Under the pieces are notes generated by a model. That model saw only the letters and a program-made list of their open reading frames with translations, was not told the origin of the DNA and did not search any database. Source: Draconibacterium mangrovi_A (lineage in GTDB: Bacteria > Bacteroidota > Bacteroidia > Bacteroidales > Prolixibacteraceae). From it: a DNA stretch of 64,000 bases. The stretch's first letter is position 1. Each line of letters starts with the position of its first letter. Location of the stretch: the NCBI RefSeq assembly GCF_037646455.1, contig NZ_JBBIXN010000001.1, forward strand, positions 868,001 through 932,000, in the 5' to 3' direction. Shown here one piece after another: positions 25,112 to 34,013 of this stretch. Both the position numbers and the translations under genes were made by a program.

Positions 25112-26155
25112 ATGACAAACGAACAATGGCAATTGCTGCTTGACACTGTTAACGGCAAACTTCCTCAAAAACCGCTCACCGGCTTTATCATCGATAGTCC
25201 ATGGATTCCCGGATGGGCCGGCATCTCAACCTTGCAATTCTATTCATCAGAACAAATTTGGTTTGAAGCCAACAAAAAAGCAATTGAAACTTTTCCTGAA
25301 ATACTTTTTCTGCCTGGCTTCTGGTCAGAATTTGGCATGTGCACCGAACCTTCAGCATTTGGCGCCAAACTGGTGTGGAACGAATACAATTTGCCGCATG
25401 CGAGCAAGGTGATCAACGAAATTTCGGAAGCTGCCGAATTAAAAGTTCCTAATCCCAAAACCGATGGTTTGTTGCCATTTATCATTCAGCGCCTTGTGAA
25501 TTACCAAACTCCGATACGTGAAATGGGACACGACATAAAATTTGCAGTTGCACGCGGCCCTTTGAATATCTCCTCGTTTATGATGGGGACTACCGAGTTT
25601 ATGATGGCATTGATGATGGATCCCGGGAACAGCCACAAACTGCTGGAAACGATCACACAATTTTCGATAGATTGGGTTCAACATCAAAAAGAAATGTTTC
25701 CGAGTATCGAAGGTATTCTTCTCCTGGATGACATTGTTGGTTTTATTGGCGACGATGAATGCAAAGAATTTGCCGTACCATATATACAGCGTATTTTTAA
25801 TTCCTTCGATTCAAAACTGAACTTCTTCCATAACGATGCGCAGGGACTGATCTCAACACCCTACCTGAAAGATATGGGTGTAAATCTTTTCAATTTCAGT
25901 TTTGAACACAGCATGAAAGAGATCCGCGAGCTGGCCGGCCCCGAAGTAGCATTGATCGGCAATCTTCCTCCACGAGATGTGCTGGCGGCCGGAACACCGG
26001 AACAGGTACGAGAAGAAACCCGAAAAATGGTGCTCGATTTTGGCGATCCGAAACGGGTAATCTGGTCATGCGGAGGAGGAATGCCACAGGATGTTAGTAC
26101 AAAAAACATCAAGGCGTTTAAGGAAACTATTGATGATGTAGTACCTAAATTGTAG
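25112..26155 (+). CDS. Uroporphyrinogen decarboxylase-superfamily (corrinoid methyltransferase-like) protein
   Basis: A 347-residue cytoplasmic protein from the ATG at 25112. The fold resembles UroD and the MtaA/CmuA methyltransferases: GPLNISSFMMGTTEFMMALMMDP, LLLDDIVGFIGDDECKEFAVPY, and VIWSCGGGMPQD. Zinc-type positions are His240-x-Asp242 and Cys320 with 77 residues between, close to the HxC-x76-C spacing recalled for methylcobamide:CoM methyltransferases, but with Asp in place of the first Cys. Heme synthesis is unlikely because it heads a run of exported sugar-processing genes. It might move a methyl group from a methylated sugar or lignin-type compound; no corrinoid protein is near. The start and family are sound, the function is open. 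Confidence 0.75.
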   Translation: MTNEQWQLLLDTVNGKLPQKPLTGFIIDSPWIPGWAGISTLQFYSSEQIWFEANKKAIETFPEILFLPGFWSEFGMCTEPSAFGAKLVWNEYNLPHASKVINEISEAAELKVPNPKTDGLLPFIIQRLVNYQTPIREMGHDIKFAVARGPLNISSFMMGTTEFMMALMMDPGNSHKLLETITQFSIDWVQHQKEMFPSIEGILLLDDIVGFIGDDECKEFAVPYIQRIFNSFDSKLNFFHNDAQGLISTPYLKDMGVNLFNFSFEHSMKEIRELAGPEVALIGNLPPRDVLAAGTPEQVREETRKMVLDFGDPKRVIWSCGGGMPQDVSTKNIKAFKETIDDVVPKL

Positions 26156-26181
26156 TACTCAAAAACGAACAAACTATTCAT

Positions 26182-27426
26182 ATGAAAATAATTCTTTTCA
26201 TCGGCATACTTCTATTCGCCAACTCTTTGCTGGCTCAGGATCTGGCTAAATTCAAAGTTTCTGCAAAAACAGATCGAATTGATGCACCTGTTTCAGTCTC
26301 GCTGGATGGATTAAATTACAACAACGACAAGGGAAATCTTGTGCTTTATGAAATTACCGGGCAGGGTGAAAAAGCCATTCCTTCGCAAATCGAAAACGGA
26401 CATACTACCCGATTATGGTTCGTGTTAGATGGCATAACGCCAAAGGGCAGCGAGCGACAGTTTGTTTTACGACTGGCAAATATCAACACCGATTTTTCTG
26501 ATGGAGTTAAGCTGAGGAAAGACAATCAGGACCTCATCCTGCAAAAGCATAATAAACCGATATTGAAATACCGATATGCGGTAACACTCCCTCCCAAAGA
26601 AGCTGATCCCTTATTTAAAAGATCCGGCTATATCCATCCCTTGTGGTCACCCGCCGGGAAAGTTCTCACACGCATTCAACCACCTGACCACTATCACCAC
26701 TACGGCATTTGGGGTCCCTGGACAAAAACTCATATTGGCGAACGCGAAGTTGATTTCTGGAACCTGATCAAAGGCGAGGGAACTGTAAAATTCGCCGGAT
26801 TTACAGGTGAAACTCAGGGAGCAATCTACAGTGGATTTAAAGCCTTGCAACAACACATTGATTTTGGTGCAAAAGGCGAGGACCAAATTGCCATGAATGA
26901 GATCCTCGATGTACGAGTATGGAATGTCAAAGAGGGCATTTGGATGATCGATTACACTACATCGATAAATTGCCCGCTTGAAGACGGGATTTTGCTTGAT
27001 GCTTACCGTTACGGAGGAGGAATTGGATGGCGAGCTACCGAAAGCTGGGATAAAGACAATTGCACTGTACTTACTTCGGAAGGAAAAACACGCGCGGATG
27101 CCGACGGATCGAATGCACGCTGGTGCGTTGTTGAAGGCGAAACGGATACCGAACAGGGACGTTCCGGGATATTATTTTTGAGTCACCCCTCGAACCGCAT
27201 GCACCCGGAACCAATGCGGGTTTGGCCGCTTGATGCAAATGGCGGACGCGGTGATATGTATTTCGAATTTGTTCCGATAAGACATGAAGACTGGAAGCTG
27301 GATGCCCACACGGATTATGCCCTGAAATACAGAATGATCGTTTTTGACGGGAAACTTTCACCTGAAAAGGCAGAACAATACTGGAACAGTTTTGCGTCCA
27401 ATCCTCATGTAGAATTTATTAACTAA
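26182..27426 (+). CDS. DUF6807 (PmoA-like) exported protein
   Basis: A 414-residue protein with a signal peptide (MKIILFIGILLFANSLLAQ). The conserved core KYRYAVTLPP, SGYIHPLWSPAGKVLT, PDHYHHYGIWGPWTKTHIGEREVDFWNL, and FLSHPSNRMHPEPMRVWP matches the family annotated as PmoA-like/DUF6807. The name does not imply methane oxidation: members are secreted and cluster with Gfo/Idh/MocA and ThuA genes in polysaccharide loci. His-rich HYHHYG and HIGER could bind a metal or sugar. It follows the UroD-like gene by 26 bases, so both are probably co-transcribed. No enzymatic activity is established. Confidence 0.8.
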   Translation: MKIILFIGILLFANSLLAQDLAKFKVSAKTDRIDAPVSVSLDGLNYNNDKGNLVLYEITGQGEKAIPSQIENGHTTRLWFVLDGITPKGSERQFVLRLANINTDFSDGVKLRKDNQDLILQKHNKPILKYRYAVTLPPKEADPLFKRSGYIHPLWSPAGKVLTRIQPPDHYHHYGIWGPWTKTHIGEREVDFWNLIKGEGTVKFAGFTGETQGAIYSGFKALQQHIDFGAKGEDQIAMNEILDVRVWNVKEGIWMIDYTTSINCPLEDGILLDAYRYGGGIGWRATESWDKDNCTVLTSEGKTRADADGSNARWCVVEGETDTEQGRSGILFLSHPSNRMHPEPMRVWPLDANGGRGDMYFEFVPIRHEDWKLDAHTDYALKYRMIVFDGKLSPEKAEQYWNSFASNPHVEFIN

Positions 27427-27477
27427 ATTTACTTCACAACGAAACCATTAAAAGATTCTTAAATCAATCAAAACAAA

Positions 27478-28851
27478 ATGAAACGAAGAAATTTTCTGAA
27501 AAATACAGCGGCCACAACCGCGGGAGCCTTGGTTATTCCAACCATTATCCCCTCTTCTGTTTTTGGAGCCAGTGCGCCGAGTAATAAAATCAATATAGGT
27601 CAGATTGGCTGTGGCCGAATTGCTCGTGGACACGACATGCCGGGAACCATGCAACACGATATCTCGAGAATAATTGCAGTTTCGGATGTCGACAGCAACA
27701 GGATGAAAGACGGAAAAAAACTCGTTGAAGATTTTTACAAAGAGAAAACCGGCAGCGATAATCCTGTTGATGTAAAAATGTATGGTGACTATAAAGATTT
27801 GCTTGCCAACAAAGATATTGATGCTGTGATTATAAGCTCTCCCGATCACTGGCATTCTCAACCGGCTATTGAAGCAGCATTGGCCGGGAAAGATATTTAC
27901 CTTCAGAAACCAACTTCGTTAACTGTTTCCGAAGGCCGCCAGTTAAGTGATATTGTAAACCGGCAGGGAACAATTCTTCAGATGGGAACACAGCAACGTT
28001 CCTCTGCGCAATTCAGAAGAGCTGCCGAACTGGTTCGCAACGGGCGAATTGGAAAAGTGCATACCGTGAAAGTCGGATTGCCGGGCGACCCTTCAGGTCC
28101 TGTTTTCGAAACCGGCCCTGTGCCTTCGAACCTTAATTTTGATATGTGGCTGGGATCGACTCCCGAAGTTGATTACAAAGAAAACCTGGTGCATCCGCAG
28201 GAAGGATATGGCCGTCCCGGCTGGTTACGCCACGAGAATTATGGCGCAGGAATGATCACCGGATGGGGACAACACCATTACGACTCGGCCGCCTGGGGTA
28301 TGGATACGGAATACACCGGACCGATTTCGGTTGAAGCAGTGGCTCAATTCCCAAAATCGGGCGACTGGAACGTACACGGTGATTTTATGGTAAAGCAAGA
28401 ATATGCCAACGGAATTACAGTTTATACAAGCGGTGGATTCCCTAATGGAATTCGTTACGAAGGAGAAGACGGATGGATTTTTGTTACCCGCGGAGCTTAT
28501 CGTGCAACGGCTTCCGATCCAATTCCCGAAGGTGCAACAAAAGCACTGGATGCCAGTAGCGAAGATATATTGAAATCGGTGATTGGCGACGATGAAATAA
28601 AACTGTATGTGAGTGATGAGCAACACGGAAACTGGCTTGACTGCATTAAATCGCGCAAACAACCCATTTCTCCTGCCGAAATCGGCCACCGCGCCTGCTC
28701 GGTTTGTTTGATCAGCCACATTGCCATGAAAATCCCCGGAATTTTGGAATGGGATCCACAGTCCGAACGATTCAAAAATAACGATCTGGCCAATTCGATG
28801 TTAAGCCGCCCGCAGCGATATCCTTACGGAACAAACTACATAAACACTTAA
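27478..28851 (+). CDS. Tat-exported Gfo/Idh/MocA family oxidoreductase
   Basis: A 457-residue protein with a twin-arginine signal (MKRRNFLKNTAATTAGALVIP, RR at 3-4). The Rossmann domain starts at KINIGQIGCGRIARGHDMPG, with VIISSPDHWHSQPAIEAALAGKDIYLQKP containing the family's EKP-like (here QKP) loop, and the C-terminal alpha/beta domain includes the HHYDSAAWGMD segment. Such proteins use NAD(P) tightly bound before Tat export and oxidise or epimerise sugars; some act as glycosidases by an oxidise-eliminate route (GH109 style). It precedes the ThuA gene by 3 bases, recalling ThuB-ThuA, in which the dehydrogenase makes 3-keto disaccharides. Confidence 0.88.
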   Translation: MKRRNFLKNTAATTAGALVIPTIIPSSVFGASAPSNKINIGQIGCGRIARGHDMPGTMQHDISRIIAVSDVDSNRMKDGKKLVEDFYKEKTGSDNPVDVKMYGDYKDLLANKDIDAVIISSPDHWHSQPAIEAALAGKDIYLQKPTSLTVSEGRQLSDIVNRQGTILQMGTQQRSSAQFRRAAELVRNGRIGKVHTVKVGLPGDPSGPVFETGPVPSNLNFDMWLGSTPEVDYKENLVHPQEGYGRPGWLRHENYGAGMITGWGQHHYDSAAWGMDTEYTGPISVEAVAQFPKSGDWNVHGDFMVKQEYANGITVYTSGGFPNGIRYEGEDGWIFVTRGAYRATASDPIPEGATKALDASSEDILKSVIGDDEIKLYVSDEQHGNWLDCIKSRKQPISPAEIGHRACSVCLISHIAMKIPGILEWDPQSERFKNNDLANSMLSRPQRYPYGTNYINT

Positions 28852-28854
28852 AAA

Positions 28855-29766
28855 ATGAAGATACGAGTCATATTCCTGGTGCTGATTGCGATCAGTCATA
28901 TTGCAGTTGCCCAGCAAAAAGAGTTTGAATGTACGGAAGATTGGATTCAGAAGATTGTGGGGCTGGCGCCTGAGCATTCCGAAGTACAGCCTCAAAAAGC
29001 CCGAAAAGTACTTGTTTTCGATCTTTTCACGGGATTCGATCACTGGGTCACTCCTCATACCAGTCAGGTTGTTAAAGTTTTAGGGGATAAAAGCGGAGCC
29101 TACACCGCTGAAATCACCCAGGATATTTATTGTTTCGAATCCGGCAATCTAAAAAAATACGATGTAGTGGTACTCAACAATACCTGTTCGGTTGGGCCAC
29201 GACGCGACCTGATTCTGGATGCACTGGAAAAAGATGAAAACCTGAGCAAGGAGCAGCAAAAGAAAAAAGCAGCTGAACTAGAGAAAAACCTCATCGACTA
29301 TGTAAAAAAAGGAGGTGGCCTCGTAGTTGTTCATGGAGCCATTGTTATGCAAAACAATTCGATGCCTTTTAGCGAGATGGTCGGAGGCAGCTTCGATTAT
29401 CATCCACCACAACAAGAAGTAACACTTGAACTGGCGGATATCGATCATCCTTTACTAAAAGCTTTTCAAGGTGAAGCATTTGTCCACGTCGATGAACCTT
29501 ATCTTTTTAATAAGGCTTACGAAGAAAAGAAATTCAGACCGCTTTTATACATGGACACGGATAAATTGACCAACAAACCCAAACCGATCGAGGGGAACAT
29601 TCGATATGTCTCGTGGATAAAACCACATGGTAAAGGACGTGTGTTTTACGTTTCGCCATCGCACAATGCTCAAAGTTTTGAGAATCCGCGTATGCTAAAA
29701 TTTTTTCTGGATGGAATTCAGTATGCTACAGGTGATTTTAAATGTGATGATACGCCAAATTTATAA
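28855..29766 (+). CDS. ThuA-domain exported protein
   Basis: A 303-residue protein with an N-terminal signal (MKIRVIFLVLIAISHIAVAQ). The ThuA fold, related to glutamine amidotransferases, is seen in KVLVFDLFTGFDHWVTPH, YDVVVLNNTC, GGGLVVVHGAI, VGGSFDYHPP and KGRVFYVSPSHNAQSF. ThuA of rhizobia acts in trehalose use together with the dehydrogenase ThuB, and is thought to process the keto sugar. Here it starts 3 bases after a Gfo/Idh/MocA gene, so the two are translationally linked and both are exported. It is the fourth gene of the run starting at 25112. Activity is inferred from the pairing. Confidence 0.87.
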   Translation: MKIRVIFLVLIAISHIAVAQQKEFECTEDWIQKIVGLAPEHSEVQPQKARKVLVFDLFTGFDHWVTPHTSQVVKVLGDKSGAYTAEITQDIYCFESGNLKKYDVVVLNNTCSVGPRRDLILDALEKDENLSKEQQKKKAAELEKNLIDYVKKGGGLVVVHGAIVMQNNSMPFSEMVGGSFDYHPPQQEVTLELADIDHPLLKAFQGEAFVHVDEPYLFNKAYEEKKFRPLLYMDTDKLTNKPKPIEGNIRYVSWIKPHGKGRVFYVSPSHNAQSFENPRMLKFFLDGIQYATGDFKCDDTPNL

Positions 29767-29882
29767 TGACAATGAAAAGAGTTTACTGCCTGCCAAAACA
29801 AAGATTTGTGCGCGGAAGAATTTGACAATTTTGTGCCCTGAGTACATTTTTGATATCTTCGTGCGACAAAATCAGAACAAAT

Positions 29883-31223
29883 ATGAGACTCAAATTAATT
29901 CCGGTATTACTGATTACAATTGTACTGGGTAGTTGCACTTCGTCGAAGCAGAAAAAGGCAGCTCAAAATGAACCTGAAAAAGCAAAAATAGAAACGCTGA
30001 CCGACGACGGTGCCTGGTGTTGGTTTTCAAATCCGCGGGCAATTTATTACGAGGATGATAAGATCGTTACAGGCTGGGTGAAGAAAGACGGTTCGGTAGA
30101 AGCAGCATCTCTGGATCTTAATTCAGGCGAGAAAAAATATAAAATTCTTTATCCGCAACTGCAATTCGACGATCACGATAATCCGGCATTTACAGTTCTT
30201 CCGGATGGAAATGTTCTGGCCATGTACACCTGGCATTCCACAAAAAAAGGGGTGATCATGAACACCACCAGCAACGGTGGCGACATCAGCTCTTTTGGAG
30301 CGCCCGTAGATTTTAAACCAACCAATGAAGATCTTTTAAAACGTTTCCCGCGCGAAACCTATACTTACGCCAATCCTTTTGTGCTTTCAAAAGAAGACAA
30401 CAAGCTTTTCGTTTTCGGGCGCTGGACAGGTTTTAAACCCAACCTAATCATTTCGGAAGATAACGGGCAAACCTGGAGCGAAAAATATGTGATCATTAGC
30501 GATAATCCTTTTACTCCCGGAAACCGCCCTTATGTAAATTATTACTCCGACGGGAAATCGAAAATCCACATGGTTTTCACCGACGGACATCCGCGTGTTG
30601 AACCACTCAATTCAGTTTACTACTGTTATTATGAAAATGGCGCCTTTTGGAAAGCTGGCGGCAGCAAAATCTGCACCCTGGAAGACCTTCCGTTTGAACC
30701 CAAAGATGCCTCTATGGTTTACAAGGCTACTGAAGAAACCGGGCGATCATGGATTGCCGACATTGTGGTGAAAGACAACCAACCGGTGATCCTGTACTCG
30801 CGCCATCCTAAAGAAACCGACCACCGCTATCATTACGCCTGGTACGATGCGAAAAACGCAAGCTGGATAGATCATGAAATTTGCAAAGCAGGCCGCTGGT
30901 TTCCTCAAACACCCGAAGGCGAAGTAGAACGCGAACCACATTACATGGGTAACCTCTCCTTCGATCCTGCCCATCCGGAAACGGTTTACCTTTCGAGGCA
31001 AATTAACGGGCGTTTTGAAATTGAAAAATACATAACTGCCGACGGCGGAGAAACCTGGGAAATTACTCCCATCACTAGCAACTCCGAATTCGACCAGGTA
31101 CGGCCCTATGTGGCACGTAATAAATCGAATGATGCAAAAACAGTGGTCATGTGGATGGAAAACAAAAAGTACATTCACTACACTAATTTCGACAGCCGCA
31201 TTAAATATATGATCGACGAATAA
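29883..31223 (+). CDS. BNR_4 beta-propeller lipoprotein (possible polysaccharide lyase or sialidase-like)
   Basis: A 446-residue lipoprotein from the ATG at 29883 (MRLKLIPVLLITIVLGSC, lipobox Cys); the ATG 33 bases earlier would place charged residues before the signal. The conserved WCWFSNPRAIYYEDDKIVTGW and DDHDNPAFTVLPDGN match the BNR_4 family, a propeller with Asp-box-like turns (SEDNGQTWSEKY, TADGGETWEI). Related propellers in marine Bacteroidota include ulvan and rhamnogalacturonan lyases and sialidase-like hydrolases; no specific catalytic set can be assigned here. It begins 116 bases after the ThuA gene and is followed 12 bases later by a sulfatase, so it is very likely expressed with it. 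Confidence 0.8.
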   Translation: MRLKLIPVLLITIVLGSCTSSKQKKAAQNEPEKAKIETLTDDGAWCWFSNPRAIYYEDDKIVTGWVKKDGSVEAASLDLNSGEKKYKILYPQLQFDDHDNPAFTVLPDGNVLAMYTWHSTKKGVIMNTTSNGGDISSFGAPVDFKPTNEDLLKRFPRETYTYANPFVLSKEDNKLFVFGRWTGFKPNLIISEDNGQTWSEKYVIISDNPFTPGNRPYVNYYSDGKSKIHMVFTDGHPRVEPLNSVYYCYYENGAFWKAGGSKICTLEDLPFEPKDASMVYKATEETGRSWIADIVVKDNQPVILYSRHPKETDHRYHYAWYDAKNASWIDHEICKAGRWFPQTPEGEVEREPHYMGNLSFDPAHPETVYLSRQINGRFEIEKYITADGGETWEITPITSNSEFDQVRPYVARNKSNDAKTVVMWMENKKYIHYTNFDSRIKYMIDE

Positions 31224-31235
31224 GACAGTTGTATA

Positions 31236-32711
31236 ATGCCAAAATTTCAGATCATCTTTCTTATTATAATATTACTTGCTGCTTGTAAGCCACAAGCTAA
31301 AAGTAAACAGGAAAAAACTCAGCCAAACGTTCTTTTTATTTGTGTCGATGATCTGCGTCCCGAGCTAGGCTGTTACGGAAATCAGACTATTCATTCTCCC
31401 AACCTCGATAAGCTGGCAAAATCGGGGGCAGTTTTTACTCATCATTACGCGCAGGTTCCAACGTGCGGGGCTTCGCGGTACAGCATGCTGACGGGGATGC
31501 TGCCTGTTGGGCGAGGATATTTGAGCAATGAAGCCTGCCGTAAATTTATTGCCGAACAACCACAAACCAATGGTCCTGAATCCTTTATTCATCACCTGAA
31601 GAATAATGGCTATTATACGGTTGGAATCGGAAAGATCAGTCATTATGCAGATGGATTGCTTTATGGCTACAACGACTCGGTAAGCGACAAAAGAGAACTT
31701 CCTGAAAGCTGGGACGAGCTTTTGTTTAATCCGGCCAAATGGGAAACCGGCTGGAACGCTTTTTTTGGATATGCCGATGGCGAAAATCGTCAAAGCCTCA
31801 ACAGGCAGGTAAAACCCTACGAAAATGCCGATGTTGATGATTTGGGTTATGCAGATGGTTACACTGCTGAACTGGCTGTTAACAAGCTCAAAGATCTGGC
31901 TAAAACCGAAAAACCTTTTTTCCTGGGCGTTGGATTTTTCAAGCCGCATTTACCTTTTACTGCTCCTAAAAAATACTGGGATTTGTATTCCGAAGAAGAA
32001 CTTGCAACCGCTCCTTTCGATTCTATCCCTAAACATGTGAACTTAGCGAGTCTGCACAACAGCGGCGAATTAAATGGCTATCAACTTACCGATGAAAAAG
32101 CCACCCTTTCGCATCCGGTTTCAAATGAATATGCTAAAAAACTAAGGCATGCTTATTATGCCTGCATCAGTTACACCGATGCACAAATTGGCAAACTGCT
32201 TGATGAACTGGAAAGACAAGGTATGGCAGAAAATACCATAGTCGTAGTTTGGGGTGACCACGGCTGGCACCTCGGCGATCAGCGGGTTTGGGGAAAGCAC
32301 ACCCTTTTTGAACGCGCATTAAAAAGTGCTTTTATCGTTCGGGCACCGGGACAAAAAGAAGCACAAACCATCCAACAAGTAATCAGTTCTGTAGATATTT
32401 ATCCAACATTAATGGAACTTTGCGGTGTTGCAATGGCACACAAAACCGATGGTAACAGTTTTGTTCCGCTGCTCCATAATTCAAATTCAGATTGGAACGA
32501 AGCTGCTTACGGATATTTCAGAAATGGTATCACAGTTCGCACTGAGAATTACCGATTAACTCAATATTTCAGAGAAGAAGAACCGCAAATTGAATTTTAC
32601 GACCATAACTCCGACCCTTACGAAACCAAAAACATTGCTGCCCAATATCCTGAAATTGTAGAAAAGCTGATGCCCCTTCTGAAAATGGGAGATACCGGTT
32701 TGTATCAATAA
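31236..32711 (+). CDS. Iduronate-2-sulfatase-type sulfatase lipoprotein
   Basis: A 491-residue S1 sulfatase with a lipoprotein signal (lipobox Cys17 in LLAACK). The active site is C77-G-A-S-R81 followed by YSMLTG; NVLFICVDDLRPELGCYG and VVVWGDHGWHLGDQRVWGKHTLFERA are the typical metal-site segments of the iduronate-2-sulfatase/S1_7 group. The Cys needs conversion to formylglycine. It removes a sulfate ester from an acidic or sulfated sugar, and its tight link to the BNR_4 gene (12 bases) indicates that a desulfation step is coupled to glycan cleavage. It is the last gene of the + strand run that began at 25112. Confidence 0.9.
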   Translation: MPKFQIIFLIIILLAACKPQAKSKQEKTQPNVLFICVDDLRPELGCYGNQTIHSPNLDKLAKSGAVFTHHYAQVPTCGASRYSMLTGMLPVGRGYLSNEACRKFIAEQPQTNGPESFIHHLKNNGYYTVGIGKISHYADGLLYGYNDSVSDKRELPESWDELLFNPAKWETGWNAFFGYADGENRQSLNRQVKPYENADVDDLGYADGYTAELAVNKLKDLAKTEKPFFLGVGFFKPHLPFTAPKKYWDLYSEEELATAPFDSIPKHVNLASLHNSGELNGYQLTDEKATLSHPVSNEYAKKLRHAYYACISYTDAQIGKLLDELERQGMAENTIVVVWGDHGWHLGDQRVWGKHTLFERALKSAFIVRAPGQKEAQTIQQVISSVDIYPTLMELCGVAMAHKTDGNSFVPLLHNSNSDWNEAAYGYFRNGITVRTENYRLTQYFREEEPQIEFYDHNSDPYETKNIAAQYPEIVEKLMPLLKMGDTGLYQ

Positions 32712-32791
32712 AATACTATTATTTGTAGTATGCGGTTTCAAGGAACATGCCAGTTAATTATTACTTTCTGATTGTAGTTTCGCCCTGCTGA

Positions 32792-33007
32792 CTATCTGTT
32801 AGTGGATTTAAAGCAGTTGCCCTCTTCCACATGTATCTTTACAATACTCATTCTTGACAAATCATATTCGTCTTGAATAATATGTGTCAATTTTTGGGAT
32901 ATCAGTGGTAGCATTAGCCCTTCATGTTGTCGTAATTTTACAAATGGACTTTTACCGCAGATCTGCACACGGATATACTTTCCTGTTCTCACATCCCTCT
33001 CATTCAA
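32792..33007 (-). CDS. Possible small hypothetical protein
   Basis: A 71-residue open frame (MNERDVRTGKYIRVQICG onwards) with an alternating hydrophobic pattern (KYIRVQI, LMLPLISQKL, SIVKIHVE) that looks more protein-like than a random frame. I do not recognise it. It lies alone in the gap between the sulfatase and the lipoprotein gene, on the opposite strand. It may be a remnant of a longer gene. Confidence 0.3.
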   Translation of the reverse strand: MNERDVRTGKYIRVQICGKSPFVKLRQHEGLMLPLISQKLTHIIQDEYDLSRMSIVKIHVEEGNCFKSTNR

Positions 33008-33078
33008 AATAAGAAGGAGATTAAGTAATTCAAATTCAATAGCAATTTGAGTAAATGTTTAACCAAAAAAACAAAACC

Positions 33079-33636
33079 ATGAAAAAGAACCTATATTCAA
33101 CTGTAATATCAGCTGTGCTGAGAGTTGTATTTTCAATATCTCTTCTGCTTCTTCTGCTTTCGACTTCTTGTGATGATCCTGACCTGACCAGTCCCCTGAA
33201 TGATTATCCGGTGTTGTCCGTTGACTCTGAAGAATTTGAGATTGGGCCCCAGGGAGCTCTTATTGAGGCCCTTAATCAAAAGGTAACCCTGTTAATTCCT
33301 GAATTTGCCGTGCCTTCGCTAACCACACTCACAGTAAAGTATGGACCTAGTTTATCTCTTGATAATACAGCAAGCGTATCCTATGTCATCAGTATGGAGA
33401 ACACACAATTACAACGGCCTTTAACACTTACCCTGAATTATGAAAATACCAAATACTACGGACAAGCGGGTAATGAATCCGACCTGGTAATTTACCGTTT
33501 GGATAACGCTGCAACATCAATGATGGAATCGTTCTCGAAAACCCTATTCAATTGCTGTGTTGATAAATCATGCCACACGGTATCGGGATGCATGGACAAG
33601 ACCGGAATATTTGTAGTAGGCATAAATCATTTCTAA
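33079..33636 (+). CDS. Hypothetical lipoprotein with ZU5-like beta domain
   Basis: A 185-residue lipoprotein starting at the ATG at 33079 (MKKNLYSTVISAVLRVVFSIS, then LLLLLLSTSC with the lipobox Cys). Residues after ~50 (IGPQGALIEALNQKVTLLIPEFAVPSLTTLTV, RPLTLTLNY, KTGIFVVGI) follow the layout of a ZU5-like beta sandwich, a domain used in adhesion and binding modules. Three to four Cys in NCCVDKSCHTVSGC could form disulfides. It lies just before the hybrid sensor gene but no operon is implied because 377 bases separate them. No function can be assigned. Confidence 0.6.
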   Translation: MKKNLYSTVISAVLRVVFSISLLLLLLSTSCDDPDLTSPLNDYPVLSVDSEEFEIGPQGALIEALNQKVTLLIPEFAVPSLTTLTVKYGPSLSLDNTASVSYVISMENTQLQRPLTLTLNYENTKYYGQAGNESDLVIYRLDNAATSMMESFSKTLFNCCVDKSCHTVSGCMDKTGIFVVGINHF

Positions 33637-33641
33637 ATAAT

Positions 33642-33737
33642 ACCGGTAATGGGGGTGCTTTATCTTTCGCATAGATTGATTATTGTTTCCAATAATTTTT
33701 GATTTATTTTTTCAAAAAGCATCCTCATTGCCCCGGT
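33642..33737. repeat. Long imperfect inverted repeat, possible terminator
   Basis: ACCGGTAATGGGGGTGCTT (33642-33660) pairs with the 33717-33737 segment ending CATTGCCCCGGT, with a few mismatches and a 2-base bulge. A second AT-rich hairpin, ATTATTG/CAATAAT (33679-33696) followed by TTTTT, lies in the loop. A T-rich tract follows the right arm. It lies 6 bases after the lipoprotein stop and may terminate its transcript. Confidence 0.45.
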
Positions 33738-34013
33738 TTTATTATTCCATTTTGAACAAATTATGAAAGCTTTGAACCATACGTATATAAAATGGAGTAT
33801 AAAAATTGTAACATTTTGTAATAAATTGAGTTAGAAGCAATAGGCTCTCAGTGGTTCTAAATAATGTGCGATAAAAGTGTAAATACTTCCCCGGCGATTT
33901 TATGTTTCGTCAGGTAATTGAGCCGTAGCCGGGAATATTAAATATTAGCCTAATTCATTGAAACAGGATCCCGGATACTAAATTTTAGAATTGAAACTTA
34001 TATTAAAAAAACC
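33738..34013. other. Leader/intergenic region before the hybrid sensor gene
   Basis: AT-rich sequence without a convincing open frame or RNA gene. It must contain the promoter of the hybrid sensor gene, but I see no clear TAnnTTTG box at a good distance from the ATG at 34014. Confidence 0.4.

Noticed and set aside
25112..26155. Heme biosynthesis uroporphyrinogen decarboxylase (hemE)
   Set aside because: It sits in a run of exported sugar-processing genes, and the MtaA-like His/Asp/Cys pattern fits methyltransferase-type relatives better than HemE.
26182..27426. Methane monooxygenase subunit, as the name PmoA might suggest
   Set aside because: The protein is a soluble exported DUF6807 protein without the membrane helices of particulate methane monooxygenase.
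31365..31949. A 194-residue open frame on the minus strand
   Set aside because: It lies opposite to the sulfatase gene including its active-site motif, so it is a shadow frame.
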